A DNA stretch of 64,000 nucleotides from Gimesia sp. (GCA_002706765.1 PAJV01000028.1:62001-126000); one strand, 5' to 3'. Shown: positions 26,923-35,968, counted from the first letter of the stretch. Notes: generated by a model not told the origin, from the sequence alone. Numbers and translations are program-made.

Positions 26923-27282
26923 TCACTCTGTAGAGGTGGACTGCTGCAGCAGACTTTCGATAGAGTCAATCAGTTCTGCATATTGAAAAGGCTGCATCAG
27001 GAAGCGGGTCGTCTGACCAGCGGTGGCACTTTTAGGTTTTCTGACTGAACCTATGACAACTTTGGGAACCTGGTTCCAGCCGGGCTGGGAAGCCTGGGAC
27101 TCGTTGAGATCATCATCATGGACGACGACAATATTGGGGATTTCGCTGGTGGAATTCAGGTCAGTTGCATTCCGTTGGCGCACCCGGTCGACACTGCATC
27201 CCCGGGGTTCCAGAATCGCTTTGAGAACTTCTTCTGTTTCATTTAAACCATCAAAAACGACAACACGCTGACCATTTACCAC
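26923..27282 (-). CDS. Degenerate receiver (CheY-like) protein
   Basis: 119 residues with the strand-helix alternation of a receiver domain: RVVVFDGLNETEEVLKAIL, PNIVVVHDDDLN, KVVIGSVRK, FLMQPFQYAELIDSIESLL. Compared with active receivers, the first acidic pair is reduced to one Asp, the phospho-acceptor position aligns with His in VVVHDD, and the final Lys of the KPF motif is Gln (MQPF). It therefore probably cannot be phosphorylated normally. It lies upstream of the histidine kinase gene in the same direction, with 384 bases between; a functional link is inferred. Confidence 0.6.
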   Translation of the reverse strand: MVNGQRVVVFDGLNETEEVLKAILEPRGCSVDRVRQRNATDLNSTSEIPNIVVVHDDDLNESQASQPGWNQVPKVVIGSVRKPKSATAGQTTRFLMQPFQYAELIDSIESLLQQSTSTE

Positions 27283-27471
27283 TGTTTGGGTTCCTTCCCA
27301 TGTGCACTGTGTCCTATGAAGACTTCAAGCAGAGAAATCCTCATTCCAGCAGACGGGAAAGATAGCTCGTTCTAATAGTTGTGTCAAAATCAGAAGCGGG
27401 AGCTGCATTTCAGTATTTTGAAATATGTAAACTTTACAATGCGATTGTCGGCAGCGGTCAACAAAACGGGC

Positions 27472-27858
27472 TTACCAGTTTCCAGGAGCGGAGAAATTCT
27501 GGTTATAGAATGGTTCCTGATTAATATAATTGTCGGTCCGTTTCAGGCTGTCCAACTGCAGCTGTTTGCGTTCGTTGCTCAGATCCTCGTCTGAAATGCG
27601 GTCTCTGATTTCAGCCAGTGGCGCAACGTACTTGGGCTGTTTTACCTTTACATCGGTCGGGTAAAAGACGCCGGGATCCTTGACTTTCGCTCCGGACGAA
27701 GCATCTGAAAGCGCCGCGTAGGCAGTTTCAGGATAAATTCGCTGGTGGTAAGTGCTGCTGAAACCAGCGGGCTGGTGATAATCGGGGATGGTGCGACAGC
27801 CAGTCTGTGTGCCGGCGAGGACAGCCAGAACGACAAAAAAGCAGCTGCGGTTTGACAT
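27472..27858 (-). CDS. Small putative lipoprotein, unknown function
   Basis: 128 residues. The N-terminus is a lipoprotein signal (CFFVVLAVLAGTQTGC) with Cys near residue 21. The mature part is polar with Tyr/Gln-rich segments (PDYHQPAGFSSTYHQRIYPE) and no recognised domain. GGGAG lies 8 bases before the ATG. It follows the sod terminator, so it has its own promoter or is read through. Confidence 0.7.
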   Translation of the reverse strand: MSNRSCFFVVLAVLAGTQTGCRTIPDYHQPAGFSSTYHQRIYPETAYAALSDASSGAKVKDPGVFYPTDVKVKQPKYVAPLAEIRDRISDEDLSNERKQLQLDSLKRTDNYINQEPFYNQNFSAPGNW

Positions 27859-27875
27859 AAAAGTAGCTCCCGATA

Positions 27876-27915
27876 TAAAAAGCGGCCTTCAAAACAGGAA
27901 GGCCGCTTTCTTTTT
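27876..27915 (-). terminator. Terminator of the superoxide dismutase gene
   Basis: A perfect 12-bp hairpin (27879-27890 AAAGCGGCCTTC with 27898-27909), seven-base loop, followed by T-runs in both directions (CTTTTT on the forward strand, TTTTTAT on the reverse). It lies about 65 bases past the sod stop and directly upstream of the lipoprotein gene. Confidence 0.85.
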
Positions 27916-27974
27916 ATCGGTAGTTAAACTGTTTTTTGTCGAATCAAAATTCAGTTAAAAGCACTTTCAGGAGC

Positions 27975-28586
27975 TTAACTTTTTGCTGCGGCATAGCGTT
28001 TGGCAACTTCATCCCAGTTAATGACATTGAAGAAAGCTGAGATATAGTCAGGACGCCGGTTCTGGTAGTTTAGGTAGTATGCGTGTTCCCAGACATCGAG
28101 GCCCAGAATCGGAGTGTGACCTTCTGAGAGTGGAGTGTCCTGGTTGGGCGTGCTTTCGACGACCAGTTTTCCGCCATCGACGGACAACCAGGCCCAGCCA
28201 CTTCCAAACCGGGTGGCAGCAGCATTGGAAAACTGTTCTTTGAAGGAATCCAGACTGCCAAAGGTGGAGTCGATGTCAGCAGCGAGGTCACCGCTGGGAG
28301 CACCGCCACCGTTGGGAGACATTACGGTCCAGAACAGGCTGTGGTTTGCATGTCCGCCACCATTATTACGGATTGCACCACGGATGTCTTCGGGAACAGC
28401 ACTCAGGTCACTCATCAGGTCCTCGATTGACTTGGCAGCCAGATCGCTATGGCCTTCCAGTGCAGCATTGGCTTTTGAAATATAAGCCTGGTGATGCTTG
28501 GTGTGATGAATTTCCATCGTCTTTGCATCGATGTGTGGTTCCAGCGCGTCGTAAGCATAAGGTAGATCGGGAAGCGAATAAGACAT
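27975..28586 (-). CDS. sodA: Superoxide dismutase (Fe/Mn family)
   Basis: 203 residues, normal family length. It converts superoxide to oxygen and hydrogen peroxide. The metal ligands fit His27 ([12 protein letters not shown]), the His in [10 protein letters not shown] near 81, Asp in [11 protein letters not shown] near 165 and the His four residues later. The signature DVWEHAYY is complete. [11 protein letters not shown] with NQDTPL leans to the manganese form, but iron cannot be excluded. AAAGGAGT before the ATG is a strong ribosome-binding site, and a strong terminator follows. The symbol is a convention only. Confidence 0.95.
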   Translation of the reverse strand: MSYSLPDLPYAYDALEPHIDAKTMEIHHTKHHQAYISKANAALEGHSDLAAKSIEDLMSDLSAVPEDIRGAIRNNGGGHANHSLFWTVMSPNGGGAPSGDLAADIDSTFGSLDSFKEQFSNAAATRFGSGWAWLSVDGGKLVVESTPNQDTPLSEGHTPILGLDVWEHAYYLNYQNRRPDYISAFFNVINWDEVAKRYAAAKS

Positions 28587-28979
28587 TCGAGTACTCCTTT
28601 AATTTTCGTGTAATTAGTCTAAGTTGTTGGTGACTTTACGTATATTGCCTGATGTGTCGAACTCATTGAAATGAGGACGGTCTAGAGTGCAACACATTTC
28701 ATCATGGCATCTCTCAGTCGATTATTGTCAGACCAGAAGGCCTGGGAGACGTACCAGTAAAAACGGGACACAGTCTAAGCCTGTGCAAATACGTCCTCTA
28801 TCCCCATTGTAGAAGATTAAACCATTCTCACAACCAACTGGCTAAGAACTTTTCACATAGTTGTCAGCCGGCCCTGCACTTCTGGCAGGTGGCATAGTTG
28901 ACCTTAGCAGGTTGGGGTCTACAATGAGACCGTGCTGTCAATTTCGATAGAAAACTCCTGATTTTCAAGGATCTGTGTT
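28587..28979. other. Intergenic region between divergent sod and glycosyltransferase genes
   Basis: About 390 bases carrying the sod promoter (leftward) and the glycosyltransferase promoter (rightward). No repeat, RNA or operator could be identified by eye. Confidence 0.45.
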
Positions 28980-29756
28980 ATGAACCGGAAAGCTCTGATC
29001 GCTTTGCCTGTTTTCAATGAAGAACGCCATGTGGTAGATGTGCTGACCGAAGTCAAAAAGTACGCAGAAGCGATTCTGGTTGTCAATGACGGTTCATCGG
29101 ATGGGACGGCTGAGATCCTGAAAGGTGTCGCTGGAATTACCGTCATCACCCATCCGGAAAACAAGGGATACGGAGCCGCCCTGAAGAGTGCCTTCGATTT
29201 CGCGATTGAACATCAGGATGAGTATGATGTGCTGGTGACGATTGACTGTGATGGCCAGCACGAACCCGGCTTGCTGCCTGGTCTGGTTCAGCAGATGCGC
29301 GATCACTTTGAAACCGACCCAATCGATATCCTTTCCGGGAGTCGCTACCTGAAAGCCTTTAATGGTGACAGCATTCCTCCGGAAGATCGTCGTCAGATCA
29401 ATGTCGCAGTGACCAATCGAATCAACGAGCAACTGGGTTTCCAGATTACAGATGCGTTTTGTGGATTGAAAGCCTATCGCGTTGAAGCCCTGTCCCTGTT
29501 TAATGTGACCGACCTGGGATATGCGATGCCTCTGCAACTCTGGGTGCAGGCAGCAGCACACGCGATGAAAATTGTCGAATTTGCCGTTCCGCTGGTTTAC
29601 CTGGAAGAGGAACGCAGTTTTGGTGGCTCACTCGATGATGCGATCAGGCGGAAAGCATATTACGATGAAGTTCTTGATCGAGAAATGCAGGCCGCAGGCA
29701 TGACCTGCTGTGCCTCAGAGAATTGTAACGATCGTACCGATTCTTTCAGTGAGTGA
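28980..29756 (+). CDS. Family 2 glycosyltransferase (dolichol-phosphate-mannosyltransferase-like)
   Basis: 258 residues. The N-terminal GT-A motif LIALPVFNEERHVVDVL is followed by ILVVNDGSSDGTAEIL and the metal-binding DCDGQHEP near residue 88, as in polyprenyl-phosphate glycosyltransferases. There is no C-terminal membrane segment. It would transfer a sugar from a nucleotide donor to a lipid or polysaccharide acceptor in the cytoplasm. AAGGAT lies upstream of the ATG. The last part holds a few Cys residues (MTCCASENC), which is unusual for the family. Confidence 0.85.
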   Translation: MNRKALIALPVFNEERHVVDVLTEVKKYAEAILVVNDGSSDGTAEILKGVAGITVITHPENKGYGAALKSAFDFAIEHQDEYDVLVTIDCDGQHEPGLLPGLVQQMRDHFETDPIDILSGSRYLKAFNGDSIPPEDRRQINVAVTNRINEQLGFQITDAFCGLKAYRVEALSLFNVTDLGYAMPLQLWVQAAAHAMKIVEFAVPLVYLEEERSFGGSLDDAIRRKAYYDEVLDREMQAAGMTCCASENCNDRTDSFSE

Positions 29757-30033
29757 ATCAGAAGACGCTGTTTGTAAGGGGGAAGTGGGACTGCATCAGC
29801 CACTTTCCACTTGAAATCAAATCAAAAGGACTCGACATTCAGTGAGAGACTAGTCAAACTAAAGCATATTCACCGGCCCTGCAGCTGTTTTGCGATTGCC
29901 TGCTAAAATCTGTCGGCTGCGTGATGACATGCGAAAACGAGTATCGAGTGAGCGCTTCCCTCCTTGAAAACCTGGTTGTATACCAGACATAACATGAACT
30001 TGTTTAAATTCAGCACTCCATTAAAGCATTGAA

Positions 30034-31758
30034 ATGTCTTCAGTGACTCCATTCCCCTGCCAGAATCCTGATTCCCGATTTGATTCCGGTACGAAACCGG
30101 TTCCGGAACCAGAATGGGTAAAACAGGATCTGCGGGTTCCCAAATACGATGATGTTGTGTTCGCCCGCCCGGATCTGTCCCAGATCATTGGTGATGCGGA
30201 AGCAAATCGTGACATGTTTCAAAGTTGTTCCCGGGACCGCAGTGGGAAAATCATTTCCAGCCTCCGCTCCTGGGCACGACGCGCCGTACTGGAGGAAGCA
30301 GCCCGCTATACTGCCGAGTTGACAGGATCGGCGGTGGAACTGCCGGCAGATCTGGATGAGCAATTACTGTTTATGACAGGTCACCAGCCGGCGCTGTATC
30401 ACCCTGGTGTCTGGATTAAAAATCTGCTGATCGGCAAAGCAGCGCAACAATCGGCAGGATTGAGTCTGAACCTGATCGTCGACAACGACCTGGTCAGTTC
30501 AACCGCCATTAAAATACCGCAGGGAACTCGCGATACCCCCTTTTTCTCCGAGATTTCCTTTGATGAAACGATCAAGAAAAAACCATGGGAAGAAACCACG
30601 ATTCAAAATGAAGAGTTGTTTCGCACCTTTTCGGCCCGAGTAGAAAAAGCACTCAATGTCTGGCCTGAGCTTCCCACTCCCCTGCTCTGTAATATCTGGC
30701 CTGCAGCGGTAGCGCACATGCAGAAATCTGATCGACTGGCGGATTGTCTGGCAGCAGCGCGACACGCCCAGGAACAGCGGTGGGGAATCGAAAATCTGGA
30801 GCTCCCCATCAGCCGCATGTGTCAGACCGGGCCGTTTTTATGGTTTGCCTGTCATCTTTTCAAGAATGCCAGGGCTTTTCGGTCGACGCATAACGAAGTG
30901 CTCAGCGAGTACCGCAAGGTCAATCGTGTGCGGAGTAAAACCCACCCGGTACCGGAACTGTCCGAATCAGACGGCTGGATTGAATCTCCTTTCTGGATCT
31001 GGCGCACGGGGGAGACACGTCGTCACCAGCTGTTCGTCAAACGGGAACAGGATCAGATTCAGCTCTCAAACGGAACGGATGTGATGACCACACTCCCCAT
31101 GGGAGAAAATTGTGATCTGTCCGCGGCGATTGAAGTTCTCAAACAGTTGCCCGACCAGGGAATTCTCCTGCGGACCCGCGCGTTGACGACCACTCTGTTT
31201 GCCCGGTTATTTATGGGAGATCTGTTCGTACATGGCATTGGTGGTGCCAAATATGATGAGATGACAGATCGGATCTTCAGCCGTTTCTTTCATCTGCCGC
31301 CACCTCGCTACCTGACTTTATCAGCCACCCGCTTCCTGCCGTTCTGCCAGCCATTCAATGTCCAGCACTGCGATGAGACTTGTCTGCAGCGGATTTTGCG
31401 GGATCTGGACTTTAACTCCGATCGGCACCTGTCACCGGAGCAAATCAGAGACGCAGCGACACTGGTAGAGCGAAAGCGGACTTTGATCCGGGCTCAGCAG
31501 ACTGCTGAAAAACACGATGATTCACTGGCCCGGAACGAGCGGCGCCGCCTGAATCGTCTGCGCTTTCGTGAACTTCGTGACCTGGATGCAGAACTGTCGC
31601 AGTTAACCCTGTCTCTGCGAGAAAAGATCAATGGTGATCTTGTGCAGGTACATCAGCAGATGCAGGCTAATGCGGTGATTCAAAGTCGTGAGATCTCGTT
31701 TGTGCTCTATCCGGAACAGACGCTCCGACAACTGCTCGAGAAACTTTCTTTCGCATAA
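30034..31758 (+). CDS. BshC-like protein (putative cysteine-adding enzyme of bacillithiol synthesis)
   Basis: 574 residues, close to BshC length. The region around residues 110-160 reads TGHQPALYHPGVWIKNLL and NLIVDNDLVSSTAIKIP, which resembles the conserved TGQQ and substrate-pocket parts of BshC, and a coiled-coil-like helix (RKRTLIRAQQTAEKHDDSL) near residues 470-510 fits the BshC insertion. BshC joins cysteine to glucosaminyl-malate. No bshA or bshB is in the window. It is monocistronic; the leftward fetB-like gene converges on it. Homology is weaker than for other assignments, so the function is provisional. Confidence 0.45.
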   Translation: MSSVTPFPCQNPDSRFDSGTKPVPEPEWVKQDLRVPKYDDVVFARPDLSQIIGDAEANRDMFQSCSRDRSGKIISSLRSWARRAVLEEAARYTAELTGSAVELPADLDEQLLFMTGHQPALYHPGVWIKNLLIGKAAQQSAGLSLNLIVDNDLVSSTAIKIPQGTRDTPFFSEISFDETIKKKPWEETTIQNEELFRTFSARVEKALNVWPELPTPLLCNIWPAAVAHMQKSDRLADCLAAARHAQEQRWGIENLELPISRMCQTGPFLWFACHLFKNARAFRSTHNEVLSEYRKVNRVRSKTHPVPELSESDGWIESPFWIWRTGETRRHQLFVKREQDQIQLSNGTDVMTTLPMGENCDLSAAIEVLKQLPDQGILLRTRALTTTLFARLFMGDLFVHGIGGAKYDEMTDRIFSRFFHLPPPRYLTLSATRFLPFCQPFNVQHCDETCLQRILRDLDFNSDRHLSPEQIRDAATLVERKRTLIRAQQTAEKHDDSLARNERRRLNRLRFRELRDLDAELSQLTLSLREKINGDLVQVHQQMQANAVIQSREISFVLYPEQTLRQLLEKLSFA

Positions 31759-31779
31759 AAAGGTCTGTTGTCACAGGCC
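31757..31779 (-). terminator. Terminator of the FetB-like permease gene
   Basis: A 7-bp stem (31762-31768 with 31773-31779, one G-U pair) followed on the reverse strand by TTTTT. It overlaps the stop region of the convergent bshC-like gene. Confidence 0.55.
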
Positions 31780-31789
31780 GTTTAGCAGC

Positions 31790-32587
31790 TTATTTATCGA
31801 CGCGTGTGATCCGTTCGAACAGAAACTGATGCCGCGAATTAAACAGCCGGCGATATCCCAGCAGAACAGAGATCACGGTTCCTAAAGCGGTTCCGGATGC
31901 AATCAGAAACATGACCACAATCTGATATTTCACTGATTCCAGCGGGCTGGCCCCTGCCAGAATCTGCCCGGTCATCAAGCCGGGTAATGATACCAGTCCG
32001 ACGACCATCATTGAATTGATAATCGGAGTCATTCCTGATCTGACTGCATTCTGTAGTGCCTCGCGGGCAGCCTCATTTCGAGTCGCTCCCAGGGAGAGCC
32101 GCAGTTCCACTTCCCCTTTGCGCATGACAAGTTCTTCACTCAATCGGTCCAGTCCCAGAGAAATTCCATTGAGGGTATTTCCCAGAATCATTCCCAGGAG
32201 AGGAATCAGATACTGTGCCGGGTTTTCTGACCAGCTGTGCGGGGGAATGATCACCGTCAATGCAAAACCACTTACCAGCCAGGAACTGACAAAGACAGCG
32301 ATGATGCTGTTGAGCCAGATACCCGGGAAGCGTCTTTGCGAACGTTGAACCGCAGTCAGGCTGGCGATCAGCGTCATGCTGAACATCAGCAACAGGATGA
32401 CGGGCCACCACGATAATTCAAAGATCCATTCCAGGATCATGCCAATGAGCAGGAGTTGGACGACGGTACGGATCGAAGCCAGCAGGAGTCGTTTTTCAAG
32501 ATTTAGACTCAACGAGAAAGAGATGAATCCATTAATCATCACCAGCAGTGTCGCCAGAAAGATATTCAGTGGAGTTAAGTCATACAT
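31790..32587 (-). CDS. fetB: FetB-like (UPF0014) ABC transporter permease
   Basis: 265 residues from ATG 32587, with CAGGAA 6-11 bases upstream; a longer frame to 32704 lacks a ribosome-binding site. Seven or so membrane helices are visible (IFLATLLVMINGFISFSLSL, TVVQLLLIGMILEWIFEL, AVFVSSWLVSGFALTVII). The cytoplasmic motif LSLGATRNEAAREALQNAVR and the following MMVVGLVSLPGLMTGQILAG are hallmarks of the YbbM/FetB family, which with FetA exports iron in E. coli. The ATPase partner is not adjacent; a FetA-like gene lies at 38104-38808, about 5.5 kb away and on the same strand. Confidence 0.88.
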   Translation of the reverse strand: MYDLTPLNIFLATLLVMINGFISFSLSLNLEKRLLLASIRTVVQLLLIGMILEWIFELSWWPVILLLMFSMTLIASLTAVQRSQRRFPGIWLNSIIAVFVSSWLVSGFALTVIIPPHSWSENPAQYLIPLLGMILGNTLNGISLGLDRLSEELVMRKGEVELRLSLGATRNEAAREALQNAVRSGMTPIINSMMVVGLVSLPGLMTGQILAGASPLESVKYQIVVMFLIASGTALGTVISVLLGYRRLFNSRHQFLFERITRVDK

Positions 32588-32894
32588 CGGGTCTTCCTGG
32601 CCGGACAGATTGGGAGTGAAAAGGACGGTACAGTTTGAAACTTTGTGAAATTGGATGGGAACCAGCTTCATAGATTGATCCGGAAACCTTAACACAATCT
32701 GCATTTACCGGCAATTTAAGCGGAATGCGAATTCTCAAGACCTTAACCTGGCATTCATCAGCAGCGAATAAAAACTTGATAAGATCCGCCGCAACAATGA
32801 ACGACGCACACAATAGAAAAGACCACAGTCAGAACTGTGACGGCCAGGAAGCGAACCGCCGAGATCGCGGAGTAATGTCATTAAGGAGGATGAT

Positions 32895-33782
32895 ATGATC
32901 GTGTCCCAGAATCAGCCCGCTGCAACAGTCTCTCGTAAGATTCGAACGATCTTTGTCAGCGATGTGCATCTGGGATGTATGCATTCGAGAGCAGAGGAAT
33001 TTCTGGAATTTCTGAATGCTCACCAACCTGAATCTCTCTATCTGGTCGGCGATCTGATTGATGGCTGGAAGTTGCGAAAAAAATGGCGCTGGCCCCAAAT
33101 ATATAATGAGATATTTGACCGGGTGGAAGAGCTCAGTCGCAAAGGCACCGAAGTTTTTTATACTCCTGGAAATCACGATAACTTCTTACGTGATTTCGGA
33201 AAGCGGTTTGGATTTGTCTCCCTTTCTGATGAATTCGTACATCTCACGGCCGACGGCCGACGCTTCCTGATAATCCACGGTGATCAGTTTGATAAATTTG
33301 AAACGGGGGCGCAATGGTTATCGGTACTGGCTTCATTTGCCTATGACGTTCTGCTGACCGCCAATACCCTGTTCAATCGTCTGATGAAACGACAGGGGCA
33401 GACCAGGTTTGCTCTTTCTTCTGCTGTGAAATCCCAGGTGAAGCACCTGATGCGGTTTATCAGTGATTATGAAAAGCAACTGGCTGATCATGCCCGACTG
33501 AAACGATGTGAGGGAATCATCTGTGGTCATATTCATGCTCCGAACATTCTCGATATTGACGGGATCAATTACTGCAATACCGGTGACTGGGTGGAACACT
33601 GCAGCGCCTTGATTGAATACAGTGACGGCGAACTGGAGATTATGTTTTTTGATCAGGAAATCGATCCTGTCCAGAAACCGGTTCCACAAGCACATCCGGA
33701 AAGAATCAGACCAAAAACGTTTGTGGAAGCGGAGGTGCCGGGAGTGCTGAGTCGCTTCTGGAAAAAAATGTCATCCTCTTGA
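32895..33782 (+). CDS. plcP: PlcP-like metallophosphoesterase (phospholipase C type), LpxH-related
   Basis: 295 residues of the calcineurin-like phosphoesterase family. Metal motifs are complete: DVHLG (residues about 20-24), GDLIDGW near 54, GNHDN near 96, HGDQFD near 129 and GHIHAP near 213. Similar sequences are often labelled UDP-2,3-diacylglucosamine hydrolase, but the next genes are btaA and btaB, which is the arrangement of PlcP, the enzyme that removes the head group of phospholipids so that diacylglycerol can be turned into betaine lipid under phosphate limitation. An AAGGAGG sits five bases before the ATG. A terminator hairpin separates it from btaA. Confidence 0.8.
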   Translation: MIVSQNQPAATVSRKIRTIFVSDVHLGCMHSRAEEFLEFLNAHQPESLYLVGDLIDGWKLRKKWRWPQIYNEIFDRVEELSRKGTEVFYTPGNHDNFLRDFGKRFGFVSLSDEFVHLTADGRRFLIIHGDQFDKFETGAQWLSVLASFAYDVLLTANTLFNRLMKRQGQTRFALSSAVKSQVKHLMRFISDYEKQLADHARLKRCEGIICGHIHAPNILDIDGINYCNTGDWVEHCSALIEYSDGELEIMFFDQEIDPVQKPVPQAHPERIRPKTFVEAEVPGVLSRFWKKMSSS

Positions 33783-33810
33783 ACTGATCCGTCGTTGATC
33801 AGTTTTTTTT
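33782..33810 (+). terminator. Intrinsic terminator or attenuator between plcP and btaA
   Basis: A perfect 8-bp stem AACTGATC/GATCAGTT (33782-33789 with 33797-33804) with a seven-base loop, running straight into eight T residues (33803-33810). It begins within the last base of the plcP stop and ends 20 bases before the btaA start. Read-through or an internal promoter is needed for btaAB expression. Confidence 0.8.
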
Positions 33811-33830
33811 ATGTTTATCGGAGATGGGTT

Positions 33831-35027
33831 ATGATTTCTGAACGAATCAGCAGCAAGAGTTTTCAAATCGTGCATCAGGGCAATCTGGTTTACAATACCT
33901 GCTGGGAGGATCCACGTCTCGATCGCGCAGCACTGGAACTGGGTCCGGATGATGAAGTTCTGGTGATTACTTCTGCCGGCTGTAATGCACTGGATTATTT
34001 ACTGGATGAGCCACGCCAGGTACATGCCGTAGATGTGAATCCCAAGCAGAATGCACTTCTGGAACTGAAGCTGGCAGCGATTCGCAACCTGGATTATGAG
34101 CCATTTTTTGATCTGTTTGGCCGGGGATACTCAAACGACTGGCAGAGACTCTACACACAGAATCTGCGTGCCGATTTATCTCTGACAGCGCAGAAGTACT
34201 GGGATCGGCATGGTCAGTTTTTTTCCGGTGAGGGAAAACGATCCAGCTTTTATTTTCGCGGTTCCTCCGGGCTGTTTGCCTGGTTCGTGAACTGTTATAT
34301 CGACCGTGTTGCCAGGATTCGTGATGATATCAATTCGCTGCTGGCGGCGCGCGACGTTACCGAACAGACTTCGATTTACCAGTCTCGCAATCTGAACGAA
34401 CTGCTCTGGACGAGGATGATTAAATGGTGGATGCGTCGGGATCTGACATTGTCCATGCTGGGAGTACCCCGCTCGCAGCGCACGCAGATTGATCAATGTT
34501 ATGCAGGCGGCATTGTGCAGTTTGTCATTGATCGCATCGAAACGGTTTTTACCAGTCGATCCCTGCAGGACAATTATTTCTGGCGCGTCTATCTCACGGG
34601 AAGTTATGACCATGACTGCTGTCCCGAATATCTGAAGCCAAATAATTTTGAACGACTCAAAGCAGGGCTCATCGATCGTCTGTCCGTCAATACCAATACG
34701 GTGGAAGGTTTTCTGCGACAGCATCCCGGTGCAATCTCACGTTTTGTTTTATTGGATCACATGGACTGGATGGCTGGCGCGCAACCTCAATTGTTACAAA
34801 ACGAGTGGCAGGCAATTCTCGACAAGGCGGCGGAGCGTACCAGGATCCTCTGGCGAAGTGCGGGGATGCAGGTGGATTTTGTCGATCCCCTGCAAGTCAG
34901 GTATCACGGACAACAGCGGGAAGTTGGCGCATTGCTGCAGTACCAGAATCAGCTCGCGTCAGAACTGCATGAGCAGGATCGGGTGAATACCTATGGCAGT
35001 TTTTATATCGCCGATCTACTGGTTTGA
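33831..35027 (+). CDS. btaA: S-adenosylmethionine:diacylglycerol 3-amino-3-carboxypropyltransferase (DUF3419)
   Basis: 398 residues from ATG 33831 (GGAGATGGGTT just upstream; an earlier in-frame ATG at 33795 overlaps the terminator). Sequence is typical of BtaA/DUF3419: LVYNTCWEDPRLDRAALEL near residues 17-35, then VLVITSAGCNALDYLLDEP and HAVDVNPKQNALLELK forming the SAM pocket, and VLLDHMDWMA near 312. It moves the aminocarboxypropyl group of SAM to diacylglycerol, the first step to the betaine lipid DGTS. The following btaB overlaps only if its first ATG is used. Confidence 0.9.
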   Translation: MISERISSKSFQIVHQGNLVYNTCWEDPRLDRAALELGPDDEVLVITSAGCNALDYLLDEPRQVHAVDVNPKQNALLELKLAAIRNLDYEPFFDLFGRGYSNDWQRLYTQNLRADLSLTAQKYWDRHGQFFSGEGKRSSFYFRGSSGLFAWFVNCYIDRVARIRDDINSLLAARDVTEQTSIYQSRNLNELLWTRMIKWWMRRDLTLSMLGVPRSQRTQIDQCYAGGIVQFVIDRIETVFTSRSLQDNYFWRVYLTGSYDHDCCPEYLKPNNFERLKAGLIDRLSVNTNTVEGFLRQHPGAISRFVLLDHMDWMAGAQPQLLQNEWQAILDKAAERTRILWRSAGMQVDFVDPLQVRYHGQQREVGALLQYQNQLASELHEQDRVNTYGSFYIADLLV

Positions 35028-35076
35028 CGCATTCCAACTCTTGGGACCAGAATCGCCTGCAGGAAACGAGCATGTT

Positions 35077-35820
35077 ATGAGCTATTTAAACACGCGTCTG
35101 AATGATGTCAAAACAGTCTGGCAGTTGCTGGTGTCCCGCATTGATGGTCAGACACATACCGAAAGACTCAATTCCTTCTACCAGGGACAGGCAGTCGGCT
35201 ACGATCAATTCCGGAAACGTCTGCTGCATGGTCGCTGTGAGTTGTTTGAAAGCCTGCCTGTTTCTGCAGGAGATATCTGGGTCGATCTGGGCACCGGGAC
35301 CGGCGAAAATGCCGAACTGTGGGGACAGCGTCTCCAGCAGTTTCAACGTGCCTATCTGGTCGATCTCTGTCAGCCTCTGCTGGATGTCTGTTCTCAACGA
35401 ATTTCAGATCGAGGCTGGCCGAATGTATCAGCAGTCTGTCATGATGCAACCAGCTTTACTCCGCCGGAATCACACGTGGATCTGGTCACTTTTTCTTATT
35501 CCCTGACCATGATTCCCGACTGGTTTCAGGCAGTGAACCACGCCTGGGATCTGCTACGGCCCGGGGGCATGCTGGGAATTGTTGACTTTTATGTCTCCCG
35601 GAAATATCCACCGCACAACCTGCAGTCGCATGGCTGGTTTCAACGAAATTTCTGGCCTGTCTGGTTTGCCGGTGACAATGTGTTTTTGAACTCTGATCAC
35701 CTGCCCTATCTGCTGGATCGCTTTGAGTTGATTTCGCTCAACGAATCCCAGGGGAGCCTGCCTTTTTTGCCTTTCCTGAAGGTACCCTTTTATTCGCTGA
35801 TTGCGAAAAAACCGCTCTAG
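35077..35820 (+). CDS. btaB: Betaine lipid N-methyltransferase
   Basis: 247 residues from ATG 35077; an earlier in-frame ATG at 34993 would overlap btaA by 35 bases and adds an unlikely N-terminus. The SAM motif WVDLGTGTGENAEL is near residue 68, and the later PGGMLGIVDFYVSRKYPP has the post-motif typical of ubiquinone-like methyltransferases. Placed after btaA, it should methylate diacylglyceryl-homoserine three times to give DGTS. It is the last gene of the plcP-btaA-btaB set; no terminator hairpin with T-run is obvious after it. Confidence 0.88.
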   Translation: MSYLNTRLNDVKTVWQLLVSRIDGQTHTERLNSFYQGQAVGYDQFRKRLLHGRCELFESLPVSAGDIWVDLGTGTGENAELWGQRLQQFQRAYLVDLCQPLLDVCSQRISDRGWPNVSAVCHDATSFTPPESHVDLVTFSYSLTMIPDWFQAVNHAWDLLRPGGMLGIVDFYVSRKYPPHNLQSHGWFQRNFWPVWFAGDNVFLNSDHLPYLLDRFELISLNESQGSLPFLPFLKVPFYSLIAKKPL

Positions 35821-35968
35821 CCAATTCAAGTGCCGGCAGTCCCGACACGAAAAGCCGCTTAATCTGAAATCCGATCCATTTCCTGCGCTCTGATCCTCAA
35901 CTCCAATCTGTTATGATCACTGGTCAGGATATGGTAAATGCATCAGTGAGATTTCGGAGAGCAGCAGG

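Noticed and set aside
29780-29815. Possible terminator after the glycosyltransferase gene
   Set aside because: The GGAAGTGG/CCACTTTCC arms have a bulge and no following T-run.
32705-32894. Pho box upstream of plcP
   Set aside because: Only a single TGTCAT-like half-site (near 32876) is visible; a tandem pair as in known Pho boxes is absent, so phosphate control is inferred from function only.
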